From NCBI GenBank assembly GCA_005223375.1, contig RXOD01004892.1, positions 1 to 17,416 of the forward strand: a stretch of 17,416 bases of DNA, in the 5' to 3' direction. This document shows, in pieces, positions 17,197 through 17,416 of this stretch. Each line of letters opens with the position of its first letter. Position 1 is the stretch's first letter. This stretch comes from Amoebophrya sp. AT5.2. Lineage: Eukaryota > Sar > Dinophyceae > Syndiniales > Amoebophryaceae. Position numbers and translations under genes: made by a program. Under the pieces are notes generated by a model, which made no database searches, had not been told where the DNA came from, and saw only the letters and a list, made by a program, of their open reading frames with translations.

Positions 17197-17416
17197 TCAA
17201 CAGCACGAGTCGAGATCACTCTTCTGCTCTTCCACGGTCTCACTCGTCGCCGCGGTCTCCTGCGGTCTCCTTCGATCCCCCGCGACCGGTGTGGGATTCG
17301 TATTCGAAGGGGCGCCGGGGCCGGGGGTAAGCGAGGTAGATGCAGCGGTGCTCGTGGTCGTGCTCGTGGTCGACGCTTTGGTTGTAGTGGTACTGGTCGT
17401 CGACGCTTTGGTGGTA
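17197..17416 (-). CDS. Possible 3' end of a Thr/Ser-rich repeat protein (runs off the right edge)
   Basis: A minus-strand frame open from the window edge to a TGA at 17197-17199 encodes about 72 residues. It begins with the repeat TTKASTTSTT twice, then STAASTSLTPGPGAPSNTNP, and ends KSDLDSCC. Thr/Ser/Pro-rich runs of this kind are common in mucin-like, heavily O-glycosylated surface proteins. A second overlapping minus-strand frame stays open to a stop at 16986; its distal part is Ser/Thr/Glu-rich (TETDSTPSTRSQRQTSRSSE), so an intron or a different frame could make that the real C-terminus. No homology is claimed. Confidence 0.35.
   Translation of the reverse strand, partial: TTKASTTSTTTTKASTTSTTTSTAASTSLTPGPGAPSNTNPTPVAGDRRRPQETAATSETVEEQKSDLDSCC
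17356..17415 (-). repeat. Two tandem 30-bp units encoding TTKASTTSTT
   Basis: Units 17386-17415 and 17356-17385 share the core AAAGCGTCGAC and keep the reading frame. Several third-position differences between the units leave the peptide almost unchanged, which favours this frame being translated. The array probably continues beyond the edge. Confidence 0.6.

Noticed and set aside
1..17416. CRISPR arrays, tRNAs, rRNAs, transposase or integrase genes
   Set aside because: I scanned for spaced direct repeats, cloverleaf-like sequences and recombinase motifs and found none; the context is a eukaryotic nuclear genome.

Overview
The window looks like nuclear DNA of a protist, most likely an alveolate of the dinoflagellate lineage and possibly a compact-genome syndinian such as Amoebophrya. 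This is inferred, because no marker gene settles it. The grounds are: all recognised genes lie on the minus strand in a one-way cluster; spliceosomal introns of about 130-270 nt interrupt the genes; every inferred canonical acceptor has the form AG|G, a known dinoflagellate habit; and one intron is built like a mobile introner element with terminal inverted repeats, as I recall being reported for Amoebophrya. There are no bacterial signals: no ribosome binding sites, operons or overlapping gene starts.

Layout, left to right: (1) 1-1835, the 5' part of a monodehydroascorbate reductase-like FAD/NAD(P) oxidoreductase with a likely mitochondrial presequence; its last visible intron (about 42-546) carries 34-bp terminal inverted repeats that copy the flanking exon. 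(2) 1836-3006, intergenic. (3) 3007-13405, one very large eIF4G-type translation initiation scaffold. I joined six exons into a single 9,450-nt frame (about 3,149 residues): a disordered Gly/Ser/Ala/Gln-rich N-terminal part of roughly 2,000 residues, an eIF4E-binding motif, a MIF4G domain split by one intron and carrying two low-complexity insertions, an MA3-like domain, and a further helical C-terminus. (4) 13406-14713, intergenic. (5) 14714-15958, a single-pass membrane protein with two related cysteine motifs, an apparent ectodomain and a Tyr-rich then Lys-rich cytoplasmic tail; its 5' end is probably incomplete. (6) 15959-16985, no supported gene. (7) 17197-17416, possible 3' end of a Thr/Ser-rich repeat protein running off the right edge.

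The genes share no evident pathway; they are housekeeping and cell-surface genes in one transcriptional orientation. The strongest candidate for something new is the intron at 42-546. Its ends are inverted copies of the coding sequence immediately next to it, and two in-frame ways of removing it predict different proteins.
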